Shown: positions 55,421 through 62,456 of the stretch, piece by piece
Position numbering within the stretch: the first letter of the stretch is position 1
Layout: the number at the start of each line of letters is the position of its first letter
Origin: JAHEJX01 sp041605955
GTDB lineage: Bacteria > Actinomycetota > Acidimicrobiia > Spongiisociales > UBA5794
Length of the DNA: 64,000 nt
Assembly: GCA_041605955.1 (NCBI GenBank)
Contig: JBFIXI010000001.1
Coordinates: 1 to 64,000, forward strand
Direction of reading: 5' to 3'
Notes under the pieces: generated by a model
Seen by the model: the letters and a program-made list of their open reading frames with translations, nothing else
What the model was told of the DNA's origin: nothing
Database searches by the model: none
Made by a program: the position numbers and the translations under genes

Positions 55421-55987
55421 CTAAATGCAATGCTCGATTACGAGCTCTATACGATCGTCGACGCGTGCGGTCCAGTCTTTGAAGGTTATTTGGGTCGTGC
55501 CGGGCAGCGGCCCCGGTTCTTGGTCGGCCGGGGTCAAGAACTCACACGTGATGACCTGGCGTGCCCGCCTGATGGCTGCGCTGCCATTCACCAGATCGTC
55601 CGGTGTCGGGTCCCCCGTAGCCACCAGGGAGTATGAATCGGGATAAAGGACAGTGTAAGAGTGCGCAGCATCGTCGTAGGCGACGGTGAATTCGTCGATG
55701 TCGGGAGGCAGCCTGTCCAAGGCATCAGCGGGACACGGCAGACAGTGCTCCCCATCCCCCACATCCCAACCGCCGGCGGACGTGCCGGTCAACGGCTTCC
55801 ACTCGAGGCAGTAGATCGTGCACGTAGGCGATGGGGTGGCGGCATGTGCCGTGCCCATCCCGATCGTTTGGACCACTGGCGTCGCCCAGAGCACGGTGCC
55901 GCCCGCAACTGCTCCCCGCTTCAGCAGCTCGCGCCGGTTGATCCGCGCTGACTCCGCCGGACTCGGCCCATCCGAGCCGTTCGTCAT
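55421..55987 (-). CDS. Tat-exported Cys-containing protein 2
   Basis: A 188-residue paralogue of the preceding protein. Twin-arginine signal INRRELLKRGAVAGGTVLW and VQTIGMGTAHAATPSPTC, then CTIYCLEW and CLPCPAD, ending DRIELVIEHCI. ATG at 55987 (MTNGSDGPS) is chosen because an earlier ATG would add 33 residues not typical of a Tat signal. It heads the operon whose promoter region carries the palindrome at 56049-56070. Confidence 0.7.
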   Translation of the reverse strand: MTNGSDGPSPAESARINRRELLKRGAVAGGTVLWATPVVQTIGMGTAHAATPSPTCTIYCLEWKPLTGTSAGGWDVGDGEHCLPCPADALDRLPPDIDEFTVAYDDAAHSYTVLYPDSYSLVATGDPTPDDLVNGSAAIRRARQVITCEFLTPADQEPGPLPGTTQITFKDWTARVDDRIELVIEHCI

Positions 55988-56048
55988 GTTCTCGGACCCC
56001 TCAGTTGGTGTCAGCTGTACCCAAGCTAAGGGATTGGGTCCCATGTGA

Positions 56049-56070
56049 ATATACGAAGGTTGTCGTATAT
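56049..56070. promoter_or_regulatory. Perfect 8-bp palindrome in divergent Tat-gene promoter
   Basis: ATATACGA (56049-56056), spacer AGGTTG, TCGTATAT (56063-56070). It is midway between the divergent starts at 55987 and 56146 in an otherwise GC-rich region, as expected for a dimeric operator controlling both Tat transcription units. Confidence 0.6.
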
Positions 56071-56145
56071 CTATCGCAGGCACCACCGGGTACCGTTTTG
56101 GTCGAGGGAAAGCACACCGGTGCAGTCGTACGCGGGAGGATACGC

Positions 56146-56640
56146 ATGGAAGACCGAGCCCGGAGTGATCGAGCCAGGGGTGATCGAGCCAGGACCGATC
56201 GCGGCGAGGACGGTCTGATCGGCGGCTCCGACGGCGTCTCGCGCCGTGAGCTGCTCAAGCGGGCGGCCGCAGTGGGGGCCGCGGCATGGACCGCTCCGAT
56301 CGTGTCAACCTTCAACGCGCCGGCGTTTGCCGGTGGCGACGTCTCCCCGCTGTGTCCGCCGTGGGAGTGCGACGACCCCATCATCGAGTGTGGCGAGGGC
56401 GCCAACGGCATGATTTGCGTGTGTGACGTGGATGTCGAGGGCAATTCCTTCTGCTGGAATGACATGTTCTGTGTCGACACCGTTCCATGCACCAACAGCG
56501 GCGAGTGCCCGCCCGGGTGGCGCTGCGTCACCAATTGCTGCGAAGGTACGCGGTGCTTCCCGCCGTGTGGCACGCCGGTAGAGGATCGGCCGTTCGATGC
56601 CGCTGGCTCGCAGGCGACCGGCTCGGGTCGACGCCGATAG
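56146..56640 (+). CDS. Tat-exported Cys-rich protein 3
   Basis: A 164-residue protein. The ATG at 56146 has GGGAGGA before it. The N-terminus contains a charged repeat (DRARS DRARG DRART) followed by SRRELLKRAAAVGAAAWTA and a cleavage region NAPAFAGG. The mature part carries about 14 Cys within ~75 residues (WECDD, GMICVCDVD, NSGECPPGWRCVTNCC, CFPPCG), probably a disulfide-rich domain. It is divergent from Tat protein 2 and followed 134 bp later by HprK-like kinase B. Confidence 0.7.
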   Translation: MEDRARSDRARGDRARTDRGEDGLIGGSDGVSRRELLKRAAAVGAAAWTAPIVSTFNAPAFAGGDVSPLCPPWECDDPIIECGEGANGMICVCDVDVEGNSFCWNDMFCVDTVPCTNSGECPPGWRCVTNCCEGTRCFPPCGTPVEDRPFDAAGSQATGSGRRR

Positions 56641-56774
56641 GCGAACTGACGGCCAGTTACTAAAGCGTCGTTGGAGACCTGGTAGTCGGCTTCCCGGCGT
56701 GTCGCGAGACCGTCATCGTTCATCGGGTCACGGCCGAAGACTGGGCGACCCTCCCGACCAGTAGGCTCTCCGCT

Positions 56775-57704
56775 ATGGCGATGCCTGCTCGCCCCGCCGT
56801 CGTCTCGCACCCCGAGCTCGTCGGGGTGGAGTGGGTGACGCACGAGTGGTTTCGAGTGCTCGGCTACTACTTCTCGCTGGCCACCAATGGCCGAGAGTTG
56901 GCCGAGTACGTCGACACTGTGATTGGTGCTTTCGCGACGGCGCGTGATTTGGCGGAAGAGCCCAACCCTCCAACGCCGGGAGTGCCTCCCCACTACGAGC
57001 TGGTCGACTTGGCGAGCAATGCCAGCGGGCCGCGCTATCGGCTGTACTGCAACGGGGTGATCATGTCAGGGAGCGAACACGCCTCCCATGTGTTTGACCA
57101 CTTCTTCTGGCATGTCAATGCGGAAGCTGCGCGTCGCACGGGCGATTACGTTCTAATACATGCCGGCGCGGTGGGTGCTCCGCGAGGCCAGGGCGTGGTT
57201 CTTCCCGGAGGCTCCGGCAGCGGCAAGAGCACGCTGGTGGCCGGGCTGGTGCGGGCGGGCTACACCTACTACTCGGACGAAGCTGCCGCTATCGATCCCA
57301 TCGGGCGCTTGCTGTACTGCTACCCGAAGGCGATCACTCTCAAGGACGAAACGGTCTTCAAGACGTTCCCCGACTTGCCATCGGCCCAGACCAGAAGTGA
57401 ATACGTCCGCAATCGCTGGTACATAGTCCCGGCTCACATCCGCCCCGACGTGGTGGGCAGCCCCACCCCGGTGCGCTACGTGATTTCGTCGGAGTTCGCG
57501 GTAGGCGAGCCGACCCGCATCACGAGGGTTTCCAAGGCAACTACTGCGCTGGCGCTGGGGCGGAGCGTCTTGAACATCGGCCGTTACGGCGGAAGGGTGC
57601 TGCCCCTGCTGGCTGGTTTGGTCGAAGGCGCCGAATGTTTTGCGCTGCGGAGCGGGGATCTGGTGGCCGCCGTCGAGGCCATAGCGGACGTGACGAACGA
57701 CTGA
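56775..57704 (+). CDS. HprK-like P-loop kinase B
   Basis: A 309-residue paralogue of kinase A. It has VLIHAGAVGAPRGQGVVLPG, P-loop GSGSGKSTLVAGLVRAG, then YYSDEAAAIDPIGRLLYCYP, and a C-terminal VEAIADVTND. The longer N-terminus includes TNGRELAEYVDTVIGAF, a segment shared with the P-loop-less protein at 57734. Probably an ATP-dependent kinase acting on an exported-protein precursor or partner; that role is inference. Start at 56775; ATG at 56781 is also possible. Confidence 0.8.
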   Translation: MAMPARPAVVSHPELVGVEWVTHEWFRVLGYYFSLATNGRELAEYVDTVIGAFATARDLAEEPNPPTPGVPPHYELVDLASNASGPRYRLYCNGVIMSGSEHASHVFDHFFWHVNAEAARRTGDYVLIHAGAVGAPRGQGVVLPGGSGSGKSTLVAGLVRAGYTYYSDEAAAIDPIGRLLYCYPKAITLKDETVFKTFPDLPSAQTRSEYVRNRWYIVPAHIRPDVVGSPTPVRYVISSEFAVGEPTRITRVSKATTALALGRSVLNIGRYGGRVLPLLAGLVEGAECFALRSGDLVAAVEAIADVTND

Positions 57705-57733
57705 ACGGGCCCCCTTATCGACCGACTCGAGGG

Positions 57734-58417
57734 CTAAGCATCGCCGCGCGGGGCCAGCGAGATGAGTCGGGATGCGAAATCTCCCTCGAACGGCGAGCCA
57801 AGGCCCGTCAGCGGCGTCCGCTCGGTGAGGCTCAGCAGCCGATCAATGACCTGACGCGCCCCAACCTCAGCGGGATTCACCACAAACGGCGCCGCTGCGG
57901 CTGCGCTGGCGGCCCGACTCAGTGGTTCATCACCTCGGTTGAAGACACCCCAGCCCACAAGGCGGAATCGACCGGGCCCGACCGGCTCGGGCTCCCGGCT
58001 GGATCGCTTGCTGATCATGTCGGCGAGGGGAGACTCATCGACCTCGAGGTGTGAGCGATCGACGACCAGCTCACCCGAATCCGTGTCGAGGAAGCTCCAC
58101 GGATGATCGACGAACTGCCATCCGGCGCGGTTGAGGCGCGGGGCCAGTTGGTCGAGCCAGGTGACGACGCTGCGCGGCACGAGAATCGCCTGGTCGTCGC
58201 GGACCAACCCCAGGGCAGTGACTTTGAGCAGGTCCCCCGACTCGGCAGGAGCGTACTTCCCGAGGTGCTGGAAGAGTGCCCGCAGCGCACGGTCGGGGTA
58301 CCGAGTGCGCACCAAGCTGGTGAATCCCTCGTAGAGCATGTTGAGGCCCGTCGTCCCGGCGCCGTTGCCCTGGGGGACGACGATGGAGAAGTTCGCTGGG
58401 GCCTCGACGTCGGGCAC
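57734..58417 (-). CDS. HprK-fold pseudokinase lacking the P-loop
   Basis: A 227-residue frame that aligns along its length with the two HprK-like kinases: LLKVTALGLVRDDQAILVPR corresponds to GLAVHAGVVASQGRAIAFPA, and NRAGWQFVDHPWSFLDTDSG to the post-P-loop segment. The P-loop itself is replaced by RSVVTWLDQLAP, so ATP binding is not expected. The first conventional start is GTG 58417, but the homologous N-terminus (YHIGHFHIGI and so on) continues upstream without another ATG/GTG/TTG to 58546, directly after the PqqD 3 stop. See findings. Confidence 0.68.
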   Translation of the reverse strand: MPDVEAPANFSIVVPQGNGAGTTGLNMLYEGFTSLVRTRYPDRALRALFQHLGKYAPAESGDLLKVTALGLVRDDQAILVPRSVVTWLDQLAPRLNRAGWQFVDHPWSFLDTDSGELVVDRSHLEVDESPLADMISKRSSREPEPVGPGRFRLVGWGVFNRGDEPLSRAASAAAAAPFVVNPAEVGARQVIDRLLSLTERTPLTGLGSPFEGDFASRLISLAPRGDA

Positions 58418-58546
58418 GTAGTAGTCGGCCAGAGCTTGTCGGAGGACACTGTCGAGCCACTCAGTGTCGGTGCGGATCCCGATGTGGAAGTGGCCGATGT
58501 GATAGGTGCTCGTTGCCGCCCAGACCAGGCGGTCCAGCTTGTTCAG

Positions 58547-58987
58547 TCAGGCGCTGTCGGGGACCGGGATGAAGCGCGGCTCGTCACCACCCTCTTCGTG
58601 GTCGTGGTCAAGCTCGTCGTGGTCATGGTCGTGCTCGTCGTGGTCGTGGTTGAACGACTGATGAACAACCGGCTCGACTCCCTCGAGCAGTCCCTGCTGG
58701 CCGAACTGGCGGACCGTGTCCAGCACGCCGGCCAGCACCACCTCGAGTTCCTCACCGAAGAACTGGCTCATGTCCCGTGCGATCTCGCCGACGGACCCCG
58801 TGCCGTCGCAACAGTTCCAGATCACCTGGGCGATCGGGTTGAGGAAGTGCCAGGTGCCCCTCACTTCGTCAAACAGCAAGCCTTCGCCGTCGATCTCGAC
58901 GCTGGCGAAGGAGTCTCGACGGTGCGGCACGAAGTCGGCGGTTATCGAGTCGGGCTGCAAGGCATCAACGTCCACTGGTTTCTCCAT
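58547..58987 (-). CDS. PqqD-family protein 3 with His/Asp-rich C-terminal tail
   Basis: A 146-residue protein. The PqqD core is VEIDGEGLLFDEVRGTWHFL and NPIAQVIWNCCDGTGSVGEI. After the fold (~residue 105) comes QSFNHDHDEHDHDHDELDHD and a little more, then RFIPVPDSA. The alternating His/Asp tract would bind Zn, Ni, Cu or Co. PqqD 1 and 2 lack it. Its TGA stop is immediately followed, in the same frame, by the pseudokinase coding frame. An inverted repeat at 59015-59030 lies upstream. Confidence 0.78.
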   Translation of the reverse strand: MEKPVDVDALQPDSITADFVPHRRDSFASVEIDGEGLLFDEVRGTWHFLNPIAQVIWNCCDGTGSVGEIARDMSQFFGEELEVVLAGVLDTVRQFGQQGLLEGVEPVVHQSFNHDHDEHDHDHDELDHDHEEGGDEPRFIPVPDSA

Positions 58988-59014
58988 CTCCCAAGAGTCC
59001 CCCCAAACAAAAGG

Positions 59015-59030
59015 GCGTTGTCCGCAACGC
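59015..59030. promoter_or_regulatory. Inverted repeat upstream of PqqD 3
   Basis: GCGTTG (59015-59020), TCCG, CAACGC (59025-59030), a perfect 6-bp stem 28 bp before the PqqD 3 start on the minus strand. Could be an operator or a leader hairpin. Confidence 0.3.
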
Positions 59031-59156
59031 TACTAGATCCGGCAGCTCGCGAAACCCGCCATACCGTAATCGGCCGCGGACATTGTCGACGGCCGTCAGC
59101 CCTCGAGGAGAGACGCGGTACGCTGGCGCCCACGCCGAGGACGGGGGTGGAAACCG

Positions 59157-60014
59157 ATGCGGCTGATTAGCTACTCGTTTCTGCTGGTGGCGACGATGTT
59201 GTCGGCTATCGCGGCGTTTCCAGTTGGCGCCGCCGTCCCGATGTGCGACGGGCAGCCCGCCACGCACATTGGTACGCCCGGGCCCGACCAAATAGCCGGT
59301 ACGCCGGGAGATGACGTCATCGTCGGCCGAGCCGGCAACGACGTGATCGCAGGCGGCGGCGGCAATGACATCATCTGCGGCGGCCTCGGGGCAGACATTC
59401 TGCGCGGCAATGGTGGCGCCGATCGGATCTTGGGTGGCGGCGGTCCTGACACGCTGCTCGGTGGAGCGGGCAACGACCACCTGTCCGGCGATGGAGGGGC
59501 CGATTCCCTCGTCGGCGGAGTGGGTCGGGACCGCCTGTTCGGCGGGGCCGGGCCCGACGTACTGATCGGTGGGGGCGGATCCGACGTGCTGCGAGGCGAG
59601 CGGGGCTTCGATCGGCTCGAGGGTCGCCACGGGTCCGACCGGCTGCTCGGTGGCCTCGGGCCCGACGAGCTGATAGCCGGTGTGGGCGGCGACGACTGCG
59701 ACGGGGGTGCCGGTTTCGCCACGCTGGCAGGATGCGAAACGCTGGCGAGCCCGATTGTGGACGAGGTGATCCTCGACTTCGAGTTCGGCGCAACGGTGTT
59801 GATGATCAACGCAGGAGACACGGTGCGGTGGACGAACAACGGCGGGGTGCCGCATACCACGGAGAACGGACCCAACGATCCACGCTCCAGTACCTGGGAT
59901 TCAGACAACCTCGCGCCGGGAGAGCAGTTCGCGGTGACCTTCAACCGGCCCGGTGCGTACGACTACTTATGTGGAATCCATCCGGTCATGACGGCGACGG
60001 TGATGGTCAACTGA
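59157..60014 (+). CDS. Exported RTX-repeat protein with C-terminal cupredoxin domain
   Basis: A 285-residue protein with signal peptide MRLISYSFLLVATMLSAIAA. Residues ~40-185 contain about a dozen RTX-type nonapeptide repeats (AGNDVIAGGGGND, GADILRGNGGAD and similar GGxGxDxL units), which fold as a calcium-binding beta-roll. Residues ~200-285 are a plastocyanin-like domain with copper ligands in VPHTTEN and YLCGIHPVM. So it likely binds both Ca and Cu outside the cell. Last plus-strand gene of the PqqD/HprK island. Confidence 0.82.
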   Translation: MRLISYSFLLVATMLSAIAAFPVGAAVPMCDGQPATHIGTPGPDQIAGTPGDDVIVGRAGNDVIAGGGGNDIICGGLGADILRGNGGADRILGGGGPDTLLGGAGNDHLSGDGGADSLVGGVGRDRLFGGAGPDVLIGGGGSDVLRGERGFDRLEGRHGSDRLLGGLGPDELIAGVGGDDCDGGAGFATLAGCETLASPIVDEVILDFEFGATVLMINAGDTVRWTNNGGVPHTTENGPNDPRSSTWDSDNLAPGEQFAVTFNRPGAYDYLCGIHPVMTATVMVN

Positions 60015-60078
60015 TAGCCCGATGCCGGCCGACGGCCGGGACGGTAGCGTCACTGGCGTAACCAGCAGTGGAGGAGCT

Positions 60079-60399
60079 ATGGGAAACACGGTCGTCGTTC
60101 GGTATCGGACCAAGGCCGACCAAGCCGATGTCAATCACAAGCTGGTGGAGGCCGTCTTCGCCGAGCTGGCCGACACCGATCCTGGAGGAGTCCGCTACGC
60201 GACCCTGCGTTTGGCGGACAACACATTCGTCCACATCGCCGACATCGAAGCCGACCCCAATCCATTGAGTGACAACGCGGCGTTTGCCGAGTTTCAGAAG
60301 GCGATCGGGGAGCGATGCGAGCCGGGTCACGGGCCTCAGGTCGAGCAGGCCGAAGTGGTGGGCGCGTATCGCGTCTTTGCCGACGGTTTCGGTGTCTGA
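60079..60399 (+). CDS. Small dimeric alpha/beta-barrel-like protein of unknown function
   Basis: A 106-residue protein starting MGNTVVVRYRTKADQADVNH, with YATLRLADNTFVHIADIEAD and an end AEVVGAYRVFADG. The beta-alpha-beta layout is like antibiotic-biosynthesis-monooxygenase/EthD-fold proteins, but no catalytic residues can be identified. A strong GGAGGAG precedes the ATG at 60079. Confidence 0.65.
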   Translation: MGNTVVVRYRTKADQADVNHKLVEAVFAELADTDPGGVRYATLRLADNTFVHIADIEADPNPLSDNAAFAEFQKAIGERCEPGHGPQVEQAEVVGAYRVFADGFGV

Positions 60400-60447
60400 G
60401 TCCGCGCAACGGTCGAAGCAGTGGGCACTCGCAGGTCTGGAGGCATC

Positions 60448-60606
60448 ATGTCGGGCCTCATCGTCGGTGTGAGCCGGCTGCTCGTCGCTGTCGCCGACAA
60501 AGTGGAGGGCGCCAAGATCATTGCGGAGCTGCGTGACCTCCTTGGCGAGGCCCCTGCGGCGTCGTCGGCCCGCGCTCCCACTGCCAAGCCCGGCGACGAT
60601 CGATAG
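60448..60606 (+). CDS. Possible 52-residue protein
   Basis: A short frame with GGAGG four bases before its ATG. The product starts MSGLIVGVSRLLVAVADKVE and ends in a Pro/Ala/Ser-rich tail. Good ribosome site, short length and no recognised homologue; may be real. Confidence 0.35.
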   Translation: MSGLIVGVSRLLVAVADKVEGAKIIAELRDLLGEAPAASSARAPTAKPGDDR

Positions 60607-60861
60607 GGCAGTAACCCGGCTCCGGTTGCGACGGCAAGGCCGAAGCGGTCCGGTTCACAGTGGGCGATTTCGTGGCCGCGGTGCCGATCCAGAGTGTCTA
60701 CCGGGTGCAGCATGCTCGCGCAGGATTTGCCCATCGTGATGACGGCCGAATTGCTCAACAGCCGCGGCCGAATGCTGGCTAGTTGCCCAACCGCTCTCAA
60801 ACCCGCCGCCCCACTAGTGCCTGCCCGGGGGGCGTCCGGCTGAGGTAGCCTCGTTTCTCTC
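60607..60861. other. Intergenic stretch, no clear gene
   Basis: 255 bp between the 52-residue frame and the peroxiredoxin-like gene. No sound coding frame or recognised motif. A long minus-strand frame crossing it is antisense to neighbouring genes and Arg/Ser-rich. Confidence 0.4.
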
Positions 60862-61392
60862 ATGGCATTCGACGTGGCGCAATTGGGCAAAACGGAGCTG
60901 GTGGACCCGGATGGGGCGCCCCACGTGTTGGGGCAGTTCTGGCGGGACCAACCTGCCGTGCTCCTCTTCCTCCGCCACTTCGGCTGACTGACCTGTCGGG
61001 AACGGGCCGGTCAGGTCCGTCGGCGGGAAAGCGACTTCATGGCCGCCCAGGTCCCGGTGGTGGCGATCGGCACTGGTGGCCGGCGCTATGCCCAAGCCTT
61101 CATTGCGGAGCAGAGCTTCCCGTTTCCGGTTCTCCTCGACGAGGAGGGCACGGCAGCCGGGATCGTCGGCACGAACACGATCGGGCTGACCACGTTGATC
61201 TCGCCTACTGCGATCAGCGCCGGAGTGATGTCATTCGTGCGCGGGCATCGTCAGGGCAGGACGGGGCGACGCCCGATGCAGCTCGGGGCCACGCTCGTCA
61301 TCGGTCCCGGCGACGCACTGTTGTATGCCGACTACGAGAACTACGCCGGCGACCACGCCGATCTCGATGAGGTCCTTGCAGTTGCTACCTGA
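60862..61392 (+). CDS. Peroxiredoxin-like (AhpC-TSA_2) probable selenoprotein, in-frame TGA
   Basis: Reading from ATG 60862 to the TGA at 61390 gives a 176-residue PRXL2-like thioredoxin-fold protein, if the in-frame TGA at 60985-60987 is read as selenocysteine. The motif is then LLFLRHFG-U-LTCRERAGQ, i.e. UxxC at the position where homologues have CxxC. VVAIGTGGRRYAQAFIAEQS, FPFPVLLDEEG and RRPMQLGATLVIGPGDALLY match AhpC-TSA_2 on both sides of the TGA. A 7-bp hairpin with loop GGUCA (61002-61020) starts its loop 21 nt after the TGA, as in bacterial SECIS elements. A TGC-to-TGA mutation or error is the alternative. Confidence 0.65.
61002..61020 (+). promoter_or_regulatory. Candidate bacterial SECIS hairpin
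   Basis: ACGGGCC (61002-61008), loop GGTCA, GGTCCGT (61014-61020): seven pairs including one G-U. The loop begins GG and is 21 nt from the TGA, within the 16-37 nt range known for SelB-dependent SECIS, and resembles the E. coli fdhF loop GGUCU. Confidence 0.55.
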
Positions 61393-61403
61393 AGGGCTCG
61401 GCA

Positions 61404-61781
61404 TCACGCCGGTTGGGAAAGCCCGACGATGTTGCCCTCCGAGTCGACGAACCAGGCGGCGCGGGTTCCATTGGGCGCCGTCAGTATCGAGTTCTCCATC
61501 TTCATGCCCTGCAACTCGAACTCCTGGAACTCCACGCCGACGGACTTGAGGTCGGTGACGCAGGCATCCAGGTCTTCGACCTCCCACGAGGCAGCCGTGG
61601 CCCGATTGGTCCCGGCATACTCCGAGGGATAGACAACGAACCTCGAGTCGCCGGCTTCTATGGTCAGGTCACCCATCTCGCCTTCGATCGGCTTCAAGCC
61701 GAGCTTTTCGGTGTAGAAGGCCTTGGCCCTTGCGATGTCTGACGCGGGGAGCGTGGGGATGAGGGTGCGGTCGGCAAACAC
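61404..61781 (-). CDS. VOC-family (glyoxalase/bleomycin-resistance-like) protein
   Basis: A 125-residue protein with two beta-alpha-beta-beta-beta modules: TLIPTLPASDIARAKAFYTE and KLGLKP in the first, ASWEVEDLDACVTDLKSVGV and APNGTRAAWFVDSEGNIVGL in the second. Metal ligands (Glu near the end, His) are only partly conserved. GTG at 61781 follows AGGAGG. Function within the superfamily unknown. Convergent with the selenoprotein gene (11-bp gap). Confidence 0.8.
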   Translation of the reverse strand: MFADRTLIPTLPASDIARAKAFYTEKLGLKPIEGEMGDLTIEAGDSRFVVYPSEYAGTNRATAASWEVEDLDACVTDLKSVGVEFQEFELQGMKMENSILTAPNGTRAAWFVDSEGNIVGLSQPA

Positions 61782-62001
61782 GAATCCTCCTGGAGTGAGA
61801 CCTAAAGCGATCGTACGCGGTCCACACAGCACTGGGAAGGGAATTCGCCGCCGGGGACGGTGGCGCCGCCCGATGGCGCGGTTGACCGCGACGTTCACCC
61901 GGACGAATAGCGCCGCAACGTGGTCCGCTTGCCTCTATCGGCGGGTGCGGCGGGTATGTATCGATGGTGACGAGTCCGTCAACGCACAGGGAGGAGAGGC
62001 C

Positions 62002-62445
62002 ATGACCGATGCGATGACAGCAAGCGTCGACCGAACAGGCGACATCGAGCATCCCAATCTGGCAGCTGTGATCCGGGCAGGTGAGCTGATTGCCGGCGGC
62101 TTCAGCGAACCGGACGCAGGTCTGTTTGCCGACGAATTCGTCTTCCACTACTACAACCGACACCGACCAGAGCTCGCGGGTGATTACCACGGCCTGAGGG
62201 GCATCCGGAGTTTCTTCGGACGGCTCCAGGGATCCAGCGGAGGTAGCATCCGCGTGGAACCCGTCTCGGCGACGGCCTTTGGCGACGAGCTGGTCGCCGC
62301 CTATGCCACGGTGACGCTGACGGTTGCCGGTAACGAGCTCGAGATCGACTCGCTCGTGGTCTGGAGAGTATTCAATGGCCAGATTCACGAGGCCTGGGAC
62401 ATCCCGGCCGTCAACACCGTGCGAGCCAGGGCCGGTGGCAAGTAG
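62002..62445 (+). CDS. SnoaL-like / NTF2-fold protein
   Basis: A 147-residue protein with the SnoaL-like cone fold: FADEFVFHYYNRHRPELAGD, YHGLRGIRSFFGRLQGSSGG, ELEIDSLVVWRVFNGQIHEA and WDIPAVNTVRA. Typical of ester cyclase/ketosteroid-isomerase-like proteins whose substrate cannot be guessed. ATG at 62002 has GGGAGGAG before it. Confidence 0.78.
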   Translation: MTDAMTASVDRTGDIEHPNLAAVIRAGELIAGGFSEPDAGLFADEFVFHYYNRHRPELAGDYHGLRGIRSFFGRLQGSSGGSIRVEPVSATAFGDELVAAYATVTLTVAGNELEIDSLVVWRVFNGQIHEAWDIPAVNTVRARAGGK

Positions 62446-62456
62446 GAGCGATAGCT

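Noticed and set aside
58544..58549. TGA between PqqD 3 and the pseudokinase as a selenocysteine codon
   Set aside because: The preceding FIPVPDSA matches the natural end of PqqD 2 (FVPVP), no redox motif surrounds the TGA and no SECIS-like hairpin was seen.
50338..58987. Lasso-peptide biosynthetic cluster
   Set aside because: PqqD, HprK-like and NTP_transf_5 genes fit, but no asparagine-synthetase-like cyclase, no short precursor peptide and no nearby B2 protease; the transglutaminase fragment at 29759 is over 20 kb away.
60336..60890. 184-residue minus-strand frame across the 60-61 kb gap
   Set aside because: Overlaps two plus-strand genes with good ribosome sites and has Arg/Ser/Pro-rich shadow composition.
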